In this document: piece by piece, positions 8,511-17,002 of the stretch | Layout: each line of letters begins with the position of its first letter | How positions within the stretch are numbered: position 1 is the stretch's first letter | Assembly: GCA_016707485.1 (NCBI GenBank) | Contig: JADJHN010000003.1 | Location: 372,001 to 436,000 of the forward strand | DNA length: 64,000 nucleotides | Source: Lysobacterales bacterium | GTDB taxonomy: Bacteria > Pseudomonadota > Gammaproteobacteria > Xanthomonadales > Rhodanobacteraceae | Direction of reading: 5' to 3' | Translations under genes and position numbers: made by a program | The notes under the pieces: model-generated | What the model was told of the DNA's origin: nothing | The model's input: only the letters and a program-made list of their open reading frames with translations | Databases searched by the model: none

Positions 8511-9263
8511 TTAGTGACCAATGAAAGTCTGGCGGCGCGAATCGAACTGGTCGAAATAGACATAGCTGGTATTGGTGAAATTCTGGCGGTAGAAGGTATT
8601 CGCGGTCGAAAAACCGAGTGCAACCTGGTCAACACCGGTCCAACCAGTATTTGCCAAGTTGGTGAACGTGCCAGTCGGGGCACCTTCAGTTGTTGACGCA
8701 GACGCGTTGGTAACCCAGTACTTCATCGTTGCCGCCGCGCCCGTAACCAAATCGATTTCAACGCGATTTGCGCCCGCCTGATTCGGAAGTGGAATATCAA
8801 GTGTTTGGTACTGACTTCCCTGATTGGTATCACCAACGAACATACGCAAGATTGCCGCTGATCCATTACCAGTCAACAGCGCAAAGACCATTCGGTTGTT
8901 GCCACCGGCGGGAGCCGTCGCACCAAGAACAGAAAACGCGATTACGTTTCGATTCGCTTGAGTCAAACCAATGCCCGATGCGTCAATAATGAATTGAGCA
9001 CGATAACGGGTCTCATTCGCCGGAGTCTGATCGAGTACAAAAGCCTTTGAGCCAGTCGAACCGTTCTGGTTCAGCGCAACTCGCAGCCTGCAAGCTGTGG
9101 AGTCATAACCACCTGTCACGCTGGTTGCCGTGCCTTGCAGCGTCGAAACCAAGCTCCAAGGCGGGGAAAGGCTGGCCGGGCACTGCGCCATTGCGGCACC
9201 GGCGGCACCGAAGCCCACAAAACCGAGAACTGCCAGTGACAGTGTTTTCATTTTGCTGTTCAT
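8511..9263 (-). CDS. Exported protein, function unknown
   Basis: A 250-residue exported protein without a confident family. The ATG at 9263 has GGAGAG eight bases upstream; a second ATG four codons in is possible. The signal peptide is MNSKMKTLSLAVLGFVGFGA, cleaved near AMAQ. The body alternates beta-prone segments typical of a jelly-roll or lectin-like fold (RVALNQNGSTGSKAFVLDQT, NRMVFALLTGNGSAAILRMF). It ends in YFDQFDSRRQTFIGH. I recall similar FDSRR endings from other Xanthomonadales proteins, but this is unchecked. It is the first gene of a probable two-gene unit with the 7935-8462 gene. Confidence 0.75.
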   Translation of the reverse strand: MNSKMKTLSLAVLGFVGFGAAGAAMAQCPASLSPPWSLVSTLQGTATSVTGGYDSTACRLRVALNQNGSTGSKAFVLDQTPANETRYRAQFIIDASGIGLTQANRNVIAFSVLGATAPAGGNNRMVFALLTGNGSAAILRMFVGDTNQGSQYQTLDIPLPNQAGANRVEIDLVTGAAATMKYWVTNASASTTEGAPTGTFTNLANTGWTGVDQVALGFSTANTFYRQNFTNTSYVYFDQFDSRRQTFIGH

Positions 9264-9787
9264 TAAAACTCTCCAGGATTGTCCGGGCGGGGCGGGTCCC
9301 CTGTCCCCTTTGCGCATTGCAGAATGGTCTTGCCGATGCCTGAACCTGTCGAAGCATAAAGAGTAAGGTCTTTTGCCGTCAACAAGTTCCGCGCAGAAGT
9401 TTGACCGACTTGTCAGAACCGAGGGTGGCCATGACGTTGCTGATCGGGCCGGCATTTCTGAATCGCTACCGGTTTCCGAGCCCCAGGCTTTCCACGTCCA
9501 CGCCGGATGAGACGCAGCGCGGGACTGGATCCGGACACCTGCCACGATTGTGGCTGATCCGCCACGCACGGCCGCACGTCCAGTTGAGGCCGCGATCATG
9601 ATGATCCGGCCCTCAGCGGCCGCAGGCCCTGGAGGCAGCAAATGCATGGATCGTTGTCCCTTGGCGGGATTCGTTGCATTAAATGGGGCTGGTTGGGCTT
9701 GCCGGCCGGGCTGGAAGCTTGCTGCGTGATTGACATCGATGCGCGTCGCTGCCGAGAATCGCGCCCCCTTTGAGGCCATTGCCGCCC
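9264..9787. other. 524-base intergenic region without a gene
   Basis: Lies between two divergent genes and must hold the promoters for both the exported-protein unit and the glycosyltransferase operon. The half next to 9264 keeps the lower GC content of the island. I saw no convincing reading frame, RNA gene or strong palindrome here. Confidence 0.5.
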
Positions 9788-10516
9788 ATGTCCAGCCTCG
9801 CCCCCGCTGATTGTCTGGCCGTGATTCCCGCCAGGGACGAGGTTGCCACCGTGGCTGAAGTGGTGCGGGGCGTGCGCGAATCCCTGGGTTGCCGGGTGCT
9901 GGTGGTCGACGATGCCAGCACGGATGGCACGGCCGCGGCGGCGCGCGCTGCCGGTGCGGAGACGTTGATGTTGCCGATCGGCCTCGGTGCCTGGGGTGCG
10001 TGCCAGGCAGGAATCCGCTATGCAGCCAGGAATGGATTTGCCGGAGTCATCAGCCTGGATGCGGATGGCCAGCATCAGCCGGAATTGCTGCCCTTGTTGT
10101 TCGAGGAACATGCGCGAAGCGGGGCAAATGTCGTTATCGGCACGTGCATCGAGCGCCTGAGCCTGCCAAAGCGCATTGCGTGGCAATATCTGCGCCTGCT
10201 GACCGGCCTGCCCTTGCGGGATTTCACCTCCGGCCTGCGCCTCTATGATTGCCGGGCAGTGGAGGTGCTTGCCGCGCCCGAGGCCAGCCTGCTCGATTTC
10301 CAGGATGTCGGTGTGCTCATGTTGCTTGCAGGGAAAGGAATGAGGATTGTCGAGACGCCAACCTTGATGCAGCCGCGCCAGGAGGGTCATTCGCGCGTTT
10401 TCGCTTCGTGGGCGGTGGTAGCACGCTACATGTTCCATACAACCATCTTGTGCATCTCGCGCCTCGACCTCGGCCTGCGCTCGACCAGGGTCGCGGCAAG
10501 GGGAGCGCAATCCTGA
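9788..10516 (+). CDS. Glycosyltransferase family 2 (dolichyl-phosphate-mannose synthase-like)
   Basis: Probable cytoplasmic GT-A enzyme moving a sugar from a nucleotide donor to a polyprenyl phosphate or glycan acceptor. It is 242 residues from the ATG at 9788. The N-terminus has the family 2 start AVIPARDEVATVAEVV, followed by LVVDDASTDGTAAAA and the metal-binding ISLDADGQHQPE. GLRLYDCRAV matches the conserved loop of polyprenyl glycosyltransferases. There is no C-terminal membrane domain; the next gene encodes a DUF2304 membrane protein whose ATG overlaps this stop (TGATG). GT2 plus DUF2304 is a recurrent pairing in glycan clusters. The sugar is unknown. Confidence 0.85.
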   Translation: MSSLAPADCLAVIPARDEVATVAEVVRGVRESLGCRVLVVDDASTDGTAAAARAAGAETLMLPIGLGAWGACQAGIRYAARNGFAGVISLDADGQHQPELLPLLFEEHARSGANVVIGTCIERLSLPKRIAWQYLRLLTGLPLRDFTSGLRLYDCRAVEVLAAPEASLLDFQDVGVLMLLAGKGMRIVETPTLMQPRQEGHSRVFASWAVVARYMFHTTILCISRLDLGLRSTRVAARGAQS

Positions 10517-10908
10517 TGCTTGATGCACAGATCACGGCGGCCATCATTGGCGTCGCCCTAGCCGGTGCCATCCTTTATCTGGTGCGACGCGACCACCTGC
10601 ACGGCCCGTTTGCGGCCTGGTGGCTGCTGGTGGCGGCGGCAACCCTGATTCTCGGCACGTTTCCGTCGCTGGTGATCTGGCTAGGCAAGCTGACCGGCAT
10701 CAACTACGCGCCGGTATTGCCGATCATCATCGGCCTCGGCCTGGTGCTGCTGCGCTTGCTCAAGCTCGATATCGACCGCTCCCGGCAGGAGCGCCGCATG
10801 CGCCGGCTTACCCAGAAACTGGCCATCCTCGAACAGGAAATCGAGCAGTTGCGCCATGGCCGGGCTGTGGCCGATCCGCTTGCCGAATCCCGCGACAAGC
10901 CGAATTGA
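10516..10908 (+). CDS. DUF2304-type small membrane protein
   Basis: A 130-residue membrane protein. The ATG at 10516 overlaps the previous stop by one base. Three hydrophobic segments are visible (AAIIGVALAGAILYLV, WWLLVAAATLILGTF, and APVLPIIIGLGLVLLRLL), followed by a charged coiled-coil-like tail (LTQKLAILEQEIEQLRHG). This topology and size fit DUF2304, a family often next to GT2 enzymes and thought to help them at the membrane. The function has not been shown here. The next gene again overlaps by TGATG, so all three form one translationally coupled operon. Confidence 0.75.
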   Translation: MLDAQITAAIIGVALAGAILYLVRRDHLHGPFAAWWLLVAAATLILGTFPSLVIWLGKLTGINYAPVLPIIIGLGLVLLRLLKLDIDRSRQERRMRRLTQKLAILEQEIEQLRHGRAVADPLAESRDKPN

Positions 10909-12065
10909 TGCGCATCCTGCATCTCGGCAAGTACTACGCGCCACAACGCGGCGGCATCGAACGACACCTGCAGGATCTGTGCGAGTGGTTTGCCGGACAC
11001 GGGCATCAGGTGACCGCGCTCGTGCATCAGGCGGCCGGTTGCTGGCGCAGCTCGGTGGAGTCGATCCACGAAGTTGATATCTGCCGGGTCGGCTGTGTCG
11101 CCGCGCCACTCTATGCACCGATCAGCCCGACTTTCCCGTTGCAGCTTGCGCGCCTGATCAAGCGCTTCAAGCCGCAGATCCTGCATCTGCACCTGCCCAA
11201 CCCTTCGTGCTTCTGGGCCTTGCTGAGCCGGCGCGCGCGCGCCTTGCCGTGGATCGTGCACTGGCACGCCGACGTTTCGGCGGAGATGCCGGACTGGCGG
11301 GTGCGCGCGGCGTATCGCCTCTATCGCCCGTTCGAGCAGGCCGTGCTGGCCAGGGCGTCGGCCATTGTCGTCACCTCGCAGGCGTACCTCGACGCCAGCG
11401 GAGCACTGGCACGCTGGCGGGACAAGTGCACGGTGGTGCCACTGGGTATTGCCGAGGCCAACGGCGACAAGGGAACTGCGCCGATCTGGCCGCGTCCCGA
11501 TCTTCTGCGCCTGCTCGCAGTGGGCCGATTGAGCCACTACAAGGGTTTCGCCGTCCTCCTCGACGCGCTCGCACGGACTCCGGTGGCGAGCCTGGTGCTG
11601 ATCGGCCAAGGCGAGGAATCTGATCGGCTGCGTGCGCAGGTGGCACGCCTGGGCCTTGGCGATCGCGTTGCCATGGCTGGCGAATTGAGTGAAGCCGACC
11701 TGCTCGCAGCCTATGCAGCCGCCGATGCACTCGTGTTGCCCTCGCTGGATCGCAGCGAGGCGTTTGGCCTGGTCCTGCTGGAAGCAATGCGGGCGCGACT
11801 GGCGCTGGTCGCCAGCAACATTGCCGGCTCGGGCATTGGCCAGGTCATCGTCAATGAAATCAGTGGGTTGCTGGTGAAACCTGGCGATGTGGATGAGCTC
11901 GCCAAAGCCCTGTCGCGGATTTCCGACCCGCTCCTGCGCGCATCGCTGGCCGATGCCGGGCACCAGCGCTGGCGCGAACACTTCACCCTGGAGCAGTCGG
12001 CCCAGTCGGTTCTGGCGATTTACTTGCAACTGGCAGGTGCAGGTCGGCAAGCAGCACGGCAATGA
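10908..12065 (+). CDS. Glycosyltransferase family 4
   Basis: Retaining GT-B glycosyltransferase of 385 residues starting at the TGATG overlap with the DUF2304 gene. The N-terminal acceptor domain begins MRILHLGKYYAPQRGGIERH. The C-terminal donor domain shows LLAVGRLSHYKGF, VLIGQGEE and the E-x7-E-type signature around PSLDRSEAFGLVLLEAMRA. Such enzymes add mannose, glucose or related sugars to lipid-linked glycans or exopolysaccharide. The last 83 bases overlap, tail to tail, the gene on the other strand. Confidence 0.87.
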   Translation: MRILHLGKYYAPQRGGIERHLQDLCEWFAGHGHQVTALVHQAAGCWRSSVESIHEVDICRVGCVAAPLYAPISPTFPLQLARLIKRFKPQILHLHLPNPSCFWALLSRRARALPWIVHWHADVSAEMPDWRVRAAYRLYRPFEQAVLARASAIVVTSQAYLDASGALARWRDKCTVVPLGIAEANGDKGTAPIWPRPDLLRLLAVGRLSHYKGFAVLLDALARTPVASLVLIGQGEESDRLRAQVARLGLGDRVAMAGELSEADLLAAYAAADALVLPSLDRSEAFGLVLLEAMRARLALVASNIAGSGIGQVIVNEISGLLVKPGDVDELAKALSRISDPLLRASLADAGHQRWREHFTLEQSAQSVLAIYLQLAGAGRQAARQ

Positions 12066-13425
12066 GGCTGAACAGCGCCGGCACTATGTGCAGCACCAGC
12101 CGGTTGGCGCTTGTGTAGTTTTCGGCCCAGGCCGCGGCATCGGTGAAGAAGAACAGGACAAACAGGAACAACGCGCAGCCGGCAAGCAAGGAACCCAGAG
12201 ACCGTGCGCAGCGGTCGTGCGCAAAGGCCGTCCAGCGCAAGGCGATAACCAGCGGCGTGGCGTACCAGAGCAGATGCCAGTTCGGCAGGGTCAGCAAGCC
12301 GGACAACATCGCCCCGCCGACCGGCCGCCAGTGCAGGTCCAGCGCACCGAGTGCCGGAATCACCACCTGCCCCCACGCCAGATGGACCCAGCCGAGGCCG
12401 AATATCGGCAGCGGGAATCCACCCACGGCGATGCCGACCGCGGCAAGGGAAACCAGCGTCACGGCCACCATGCGGCGCGCGCGGCGCGAAAGCATGTCCA
12501 GTCCGACGACGAGGGCGAATATCAACAACCAGACCGCGCCTTCCAGCTTGATCAAGGGCAGGCTCAGCGCGAACACGACGGCGAGCAGCAATTGGCCGGG
12601 ATTGCGCTGCCGCATCCAGCGCATCCAGCACAGCACCGCCATGCCGAAGGCGGCGGCAATCCAGAGGTCGGCATAGCCGGCCAGGGCCGCATGTGCATCG
12701 AGCAAGGGCAAGGACATGAGCGCATAGACCAGCACCATGGTCAGGCCGGGTCGAAGGCCCAACGCACGCCACTGGCCATAGCTCGCCAGGCCGATGGCGG
12801 CGAGCGCACCGACCCATACCGTGTTGACCAGGGGCTCGTTCCAGTCGCCGAGCGCACTGGCAAACCAAATCTGCACCCATGCCAGCAACTCGGGGTAATC
12901 CCAGATGCCGGAGGTGCGCGTTTGCAGGTCCGACTGGGTCAGCCATTCCTGCATCGGCACATAGGGCACGTGATGGCCCAGCAGGAACCAGGCCTTGGGC
13001 TTGACCGCCCAGGCAGCCCAGGCATCCCAGGGGAACGTGGGGCGCAACAGGGTTTCGCTGGCGATGACGCCGAGGCGCAGCAGTACTGCAATCAGCAGCA
13101 GGCACCAGAGCACGCGCCAGCCCATGCCTTCGGCCCTGGCAAAAAAAGCCGGCGCCCTTGCGGGTTCACGAAAAACGACAACCGCCGTCCAGGCCAGCAG
13201 GCCGATGCCTGCCAGCCACGGCGCGCCGCGCGAAAATGCATGTGCGGTATCGGCCAAGGCGAGCACGCTGGACAGAACGGCAGCGAGAAAGACACCGACG
13301 AGAAAGCCAAGGCCGATTGCCGCGGCAAGATCGCCCGGCTCGCGCCGGCCCCGATTCACGGCAAGACAGATTCCGCAACCCGTGACCCAGGGCAACAGCC
13401 AGGCGAGGAAGTACTGGACACTCAT
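11983..13425 (-). CDS. Polytopic membrane protein, possible GT-C glycosyltransferase
   Basis: A 480-residue protein with at least ten hydrophobic segments. After about 125 residues a periplasmic-type loop contains LRPTFPWDAWAAWAVKPKAW and later WDYPELLAWVQIW, then LAGYADLWIAA and LPLIKLEGAVW. Acidic residues in the first large loop followed by aromatic-rich stretches recall GT-C polyprenyl-linked glycosyltransferases, but no family signature is certain. The start overlaps the stop of the preceding gene by ATGA, and the 3' end overlaps the GT4 gene by 83 bases. Being next to three glycan genes supports an envelope glycan role; this is inference. Confidence 0.7.
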   Translation of the reverse strand: MSVQYFLAWLLPWVTGCGICLAVNRGRREPGDLAAAIGLGFLVGVFLAAVLSSVLALADTAHAFSRGAPWLAGIGLLAWTAVVVFREPARAPAFFARAEGMGWRVLWCLLLIAVLLRLGVIASETLLRPTFPWDAWAAWAVKPKAWFLLGHHVPYVPMQEWLTQSDLQTRTSGIWDYPELLAWVQIWFASALGDWNEPLVNTVWVGALAAIGLASYGQWRALGLRPGLTMVLVYALMSLPLLDAHAALAGYADLWIAAAFGMAVLCWMRWMRQRNPGQLLLAVVFALSLPLIKLEGAVWLLIFALVVGLDMLSRRARRMVAVTLVSLAAVGIAVGGFPLPIFGLGWVHLAWGQVVIPALGALDLHWRPVGGAMLSGLLTLPNWHLLWYATPLVIALRWTAFAHDRCARSLGSLLAGCALFLFVLFFFTDAAAWAENYTSANRLVLHIVPALFSLIAVLLADLHLPVASKSPEPTGPTAPG

Positions 13426-14603
13426 GGCGCCTCGCCCACGCGCAAGACCAGCAGTCGATCCCGACGCAGCAAAACCTCGCCGGTGAAGGTCAACCCACCG
13501 CCACGCAGTTGCCGGGTTTTCGGATCGTAGCTCCAGTCCGGCACGTCGTAGACAATGATGATGCTGCGATCGGGCAGATGCACGGCGGGCGATAATTCCG
13601 CGGCCAGCACCAGCACGCCGACATTCATCGGCAGCAGGTGATAGATCATTCGCAAGGTGGCAAAACTCGATGCCCCGTGCACGAGGATGCGCGAATTGGC
13701 CGGAAGGTCACGCAGATCCTGCTTCAGCGCCCGTGCCGTTTCGATGATGTCCTGATCGGCCGAATGCAATTCGCGATCCGGCCAGTCGAACCCGGCGTAC
13801 AGGCTTTGCGTGGCTGCATGTCGCCAGCTCAGGCCCGCCCCCCATTGCAGGTCCAGCAGGATCCAGCCAAGGAAGACGGAAACGACGCCCACGCGCAGCA
13901 AGGCGGCACCGCGCCAGCGCAGGATCAGCAGCGCGCCCATCACGACCAGGGCAATGAACAAGGCCAGGCAAAGCACCAGTGACTGCGCGCGCGGCGTATC
14001 GGTATCGCGACCGAGGGCATGCACCGAGCGCTGGCTCCACGGCCATTGGCCCAGCCAATCGGTTGCCAGCGCGGCAACGTCGCCAATCCAGGAACGTGAA
14101 GCGAGGCTGGCATCGACCAGGGTGAAGGGACGGAATCCCTGCATGGGCGGCACGATCTGCGGGGTCGGATATTCGGCAAAGGCCAGCTCGGTGATCTGTC
14201 CGCGCCACTCGGGAACGGTGCCGAGATCAAACCAGGCGCTGCCATTGCCGGGCCAGGGCAAGGAAACGACAGTCACATCCTCGTCGCCGGCGCGGCGGAA
14301 GACCAGCGACAACTCCAGCGTGTGCGGGAATTGCTCGAAGCGATAGCGCAGGATCGGATTCTCGTCGGCATCGATTCCGTTGAGGACAACCGACTGCAGC
14401 GCCGTGCGGTTTTCGCCCACGGCACCAATGCGCAGGCGGGTTTCATCCTGGGCCGCGCCACCCATGACGACGCGGAAATCGGAACCATCCCAATTCCGCA
14501 TCTGGCTGGCAACGAACGGCGATGACGGCTGGATGCCCGCGGCCCAGCCGAGGATGCCGCCGAGGCCGAGCAGGACGAACAGTGCAAACAGCAATTTCCT
14601 CAT
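13422..14603 (-). CDS. Membrane protein of unknown function
   Basis: A 393-residue protein starting at MRKLLFALFVLLGLGGILGW, which is a signal anchor. A beta-rich periplasmic domain of about 190 residues follows, then two or three membrane segments (LVLCLALFIALVVMGALLIL, VGVVSVFLGWILLDL) and a C-terminal soluble domain of about 140 residues (NSRILVHGASSFATLRMIYH). I recognise no family. The ATG overlaps the DUF455 gene stop by ATGA, and its own stop overlaps the next start the same way, so the three proteins are made from one coupled message. This suggests it works with the possible GT-C protein downstream. Confidence 0.7.
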   Translation of the reverse strand: MRKLLFALFVLLGLGGILGWAAGIQPSSPFVASQMRNWDGSDFRVVMGGAAQDETRLRIGAVGENRTALQSVVLNGIDADENPILRYRFEQFPHTLELSLVFRRAGDEDVTVVSLPWPGNGSAWFDLGTVPEWRGQITELAFAEYPTPQIVPPMQGFRPFTLVDASLASRSWIGDVAALATDWLGQWPWSQRSVHALGRDTDTPRAQSLVLCLALFIALVVMGALLILRWRGAALLRVGVVSVFLGWILLDLQWGAGLSWRHAATQSLYAGFDWPDRELHSADQDIIETARALKQDLRDLPANSRILVHGASSFATLRMIYHLLPMNVGVLVLAAELSPAVHLPDRSIIIVYDVPDWSYDPKTRQLRGGGLTFTGEVLLRRDRLLVLRVGEAP

Positions 14604-15418
14604 GCGCCAAGGGTACCGAGGTGGGCGAGTTCGGCGCTGCTGAATCCGGCATCGCGGCGAGCTTCGATGTTGAACGGCCCGCGCAGGCTGCCATGCATGT
14701 GGCGATCCAGCAGTTCGGCAAATGTCGATTCGGGTTCGACACCCGCCTGCGCACAACACCAGCTGAACCAGCGTGATCCGGCGGCGACGTGCGCGACCTC
14801 CTCGCTCAGGATGACCTCGAGGATGTCGGCGCTGGCCGAGTCGCCGACAGCGCGCAGGCGCCGAATCATTCCCGGCGTCACATCGAGGCCACGCGCTTCA
14901 AGCACGCGCGGCACGAGGGCCATGCGTTTGAGACAGGAATCCGCCGTGACCACCGCCATTTCCCAAAGCCCGTTGTGCGCATCGAAATCACCGTAGCGAT
15001 AGCCCAGCTCGGCGAGTCGCCCGCTGAGCATCCGGAAATGACGCGCTTCATCATCGGCGACTGCAACCCAGTCGGAATAGAAATCTTCCGGCATGCCGCG
15101 AAAGCGCTGCACCGCATCCCAGGCCAGATTGATGGCGTTGAACTCGATATGGGCAATCGCATGAACCAGTGCCGCCCTGCCCTCCGCCGAGCCGAGTCCG
15201 CGCTGGGCAAGCTGGCGCGGTTCGACCAGATGCGGGCATGGCGGGCGTCCCGGCGTTTCGATGGGATCAAGGCAGCCATTATCAGCGGGAATCGAAAGGC
15301 TGCCGGCACGGAATGCCGCCGCGCTGGCACGGGTCAATGTCAGCTTCTGTTCGGGATCGCTCGCAGAAAGGCAACACTGCGCCGCTGCAAACAGGCAACT
15401 TGTCGGCACTGGAGTCAT
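14600..15418 (-). CDS. DUF455 ferritin-like protein
   Basis: A 272-residue cytoplasmic protein of the ferritin-like DUF455 family (COG2833). Helical segments carry candidate di-metal ligands: AIAHIEFNAINLAWD, VADDEARHFRML and ILSEEVAHVAAGSRWF, giving the repeated E-x2-H pattern of diiron four-helix proteins. The family has no settled function; relatives include tRNA hydroxylase MiaE-like proteins. It is the first gene of the leftward operon with the two membrane proteins, and AAGGGC precedes the ATG. Why a diiron-type enzyme is coupled to membrane proteins is not explained. Confidence 0.83.
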   Translation of the reverse strand: MTPVPTSCLFAAAQCCLSASDPEQKLTLTRASAAAFRAGSLSIPADNGCLDPIETPGRPPCPHLVEPRQLAQRGLGSAEGRAALVHAIAHIEFNAINLAWDAVQRFRGMPEDFYSDWVAVADDEARHFRMLSGRLAELGYRYGDFDAHNGLWEMAVVTADSCLKRMALVPRVLEARGLDVTPGMIRRLRAVGDSASADILEVILSEEVAHVAAGSRWFSWCCAQAGVEPESTFAELLDRHMHGSLRGPFNIEARRDAGFSSAELAHLGTLGA

Positions 15419-15430
15419 TCTGCCCTTTCC

Positions 15431-15458
15431 AAAAAAAACGGCTGATCGTCGTCAGCCG
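15431..15458 (-). terminator. Rho-independent terminator after purF
   Basis: On the minus strand a 7-bp stem (CGGCTGA at 15452-15458 paired with TCAGCCG at 15439-15445) with a 6-base loop is followed by eight U residues (15431-15438). It lies 59 bases past the purF stop and only 13 bases before the DUF455 start, so it separates the folC-purF message from the next operon. Confidence 0.9.
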
Positions 15459-15516
15459 CTTGTGATTCTGACCGTTTAGACGGAAACCCGACAGCTATCC
15501 GGTCACGTAACGGCAA

Positions 15517-16995
15517 TCAGCCGGATTGACGGCGCTTGTCCTTGGCCTCGTCGGACCGTGAAAACTGGAGTTCGTCGAGGTAGGTAGGCTCGACGCCGGT
15601 GACGTACTCGCCGGAGAAACACGAGGCATCGAATTCATGCAGGTTGTCATTGCCTTCGGTGATCGCGGCGACAAGGTCGGGCAGATCCTGGTAGACCAGC
15701 CAGTCGGCACCCAGCAACTTCTCGATCTCCTGCTCGGTTCGCCCATGCGCGACCAGCTCGGCGGAAGTCGGCATGTCGATACCGTAGATATTCGGGTAAC
15801 GCACCGGCGGCGCGGCCGAGGCAAAGTAGACATTGCGGGCACCCGCTTCGCGCGCCATCTGGATGATCTGCTTCGAGGTCGTGCCGCGCACGATCGAATC
15901 ATCGACCAGCAGCACGTTCTTGTTGCGGAACTCGAGGCCGATGGCATTGAGTTTGCGGCGCACCGATTTCACGCGCTCGCTCTGCCCGGGCATGATGAAC
16001 GTGCGGCCGACGTAGCGGTTCTTGACGAAGCCCTCGCGCATCGGCACACCCAGCGCCTGGGCCAGCGACGATGCCGCCGTGCGCGCGGTATCCGGGATCG
16101 GGATCACGGCATCGATGCCATGCTCGGGTTTCAGCCGCGCGATCTTCGCCGCCAGACGCTCGCCCATGCGCAGGCGCGCCTTGTACACCGAGACATCCTC
16201 GATCATCGAATCCGGTCGCGCCAGGTAGACGTACTCGAAAATGCACGGCGTGTGCGTGGCTGCTTCGGCGCATTGGCGCGTGTGCAGCGTGCCATCCGGC
16301 GTGATCAGGATGCCCTCGCCCGGCGCGACATCGCGCAGCAGGCGAAAACCAAGGATGTCAAAGGCGACCGATTCCGAGGCAACGGCGTATTCCTTTCCCT
16401 GCGGGGTGTCGCGCTCGCCGAGCACGAGCGGGCGGATGCCATGTGGATCGCGGAAGGCGAGCAGGCCGTAACCGAGGACCACGGTGACCACGGCGTAGCC
16501 GCCGATGCAGCGGCCATGCACGCCGGCGACCGCCTTGAAGATGTTGTCGTGCGAGAGCGCCATGCGCTCCTGGATCTGCAATTCATGGGCGAGCACATTG
16601 AGCAGGAACTCGGAATCCGAATCGGTGTTGATGTGGCGGCGATCGTCCTCGAACATCTCGCGACGCAAGGTTTCGGTATTGACCAGGTTGCCGTTGTGCG
16701 CCAACGCGATGCCATACGGGGAGTTCACGTACAGCGGCTGCGCCTCGTTGCTGCCTTCCGATCCGGCAGTCGGATAACGGCAATGGCCGATGCCCAGGTT
16801 GCCGCGCAAGCCGAGCATGTTCTCGCGCTGGAAAACATCCTGGACCAGGCCATTGCCCTTGTGCAGGCGCAGGCGCGCGCCATCGACCGTGGCGATGCCA
16901 GCGGCATCCTGACCGCGATGCTGGAGCACGGTCAGTGCGTCATACAGGGCCGAGGCGACTTCCGACCTGCCGACAATTCCGATGATTCCACACAT
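15517..16995 (-). CDS. purF: Amidophosphoribosyltransferase
   Basis: First committed enzyme of purine synthesis, making 5-phosphoribosylamine from PRPP and glutamine. At 492 residues it begins MCGIIGIVG, with Cys2 the glutaminase nucleophile exposed after Met removal. The glutaminase domain has NGNLVNTETLR and SDSEFLLNVLA. The phosphoribosyltransferase domain has VIPIPDTARTAA and the PRPP loop NVLLVDDSIVRGTTSKQI. It is the last gene of the leftward folC-dedD-cvpA-purF series, seven bases after cvpA and followed by a strong terminator. Confidence 0.96.
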   Translation of the reverse strand: MCGIIGIVGRSEVASALYDALTVLQHRGQDAAGIATVDGARLRLHKGNGLVQDVFQRENMLGLRGNLGIGHCRYPTAGSEGSNEAQPLYVNSPYGIALAHNGNLVNTETLRREMFEDDRRHINTDSDSEFLLNVLAHELQIQERMALSHDNIFKAVAGVHGRCIGGYAVVTVVLGYGLLAFRDPHGIRPLVLGERDTPQGKEYAVASESVAFDILGFRLLRDVAPGEGILITPDGTLHTRQCAEAATHTPCIFEYVYLARPDSMIEDVSVYKARLRMGERLAAKIARLKPEHGIDAVIPIPDTARTAASSLAQALGVPMREGFVKNRYVGRTFIMPGQSERVKSVRRKLNAIGLEFRNKNVLLVDDSIVRGTTSKQIIQMAREAGARNVYFASAAPPVRYPNIYGIDMPTSAELVAHGRTEQEIEKLLGADWLVYQDLPDLVAAITEGNDNLHEFDASCFSGEYVTGVEPTYLDELQFSRSDEAKDKRRQSG

Positions 16996-17002
16996 GATCA
17001 GT

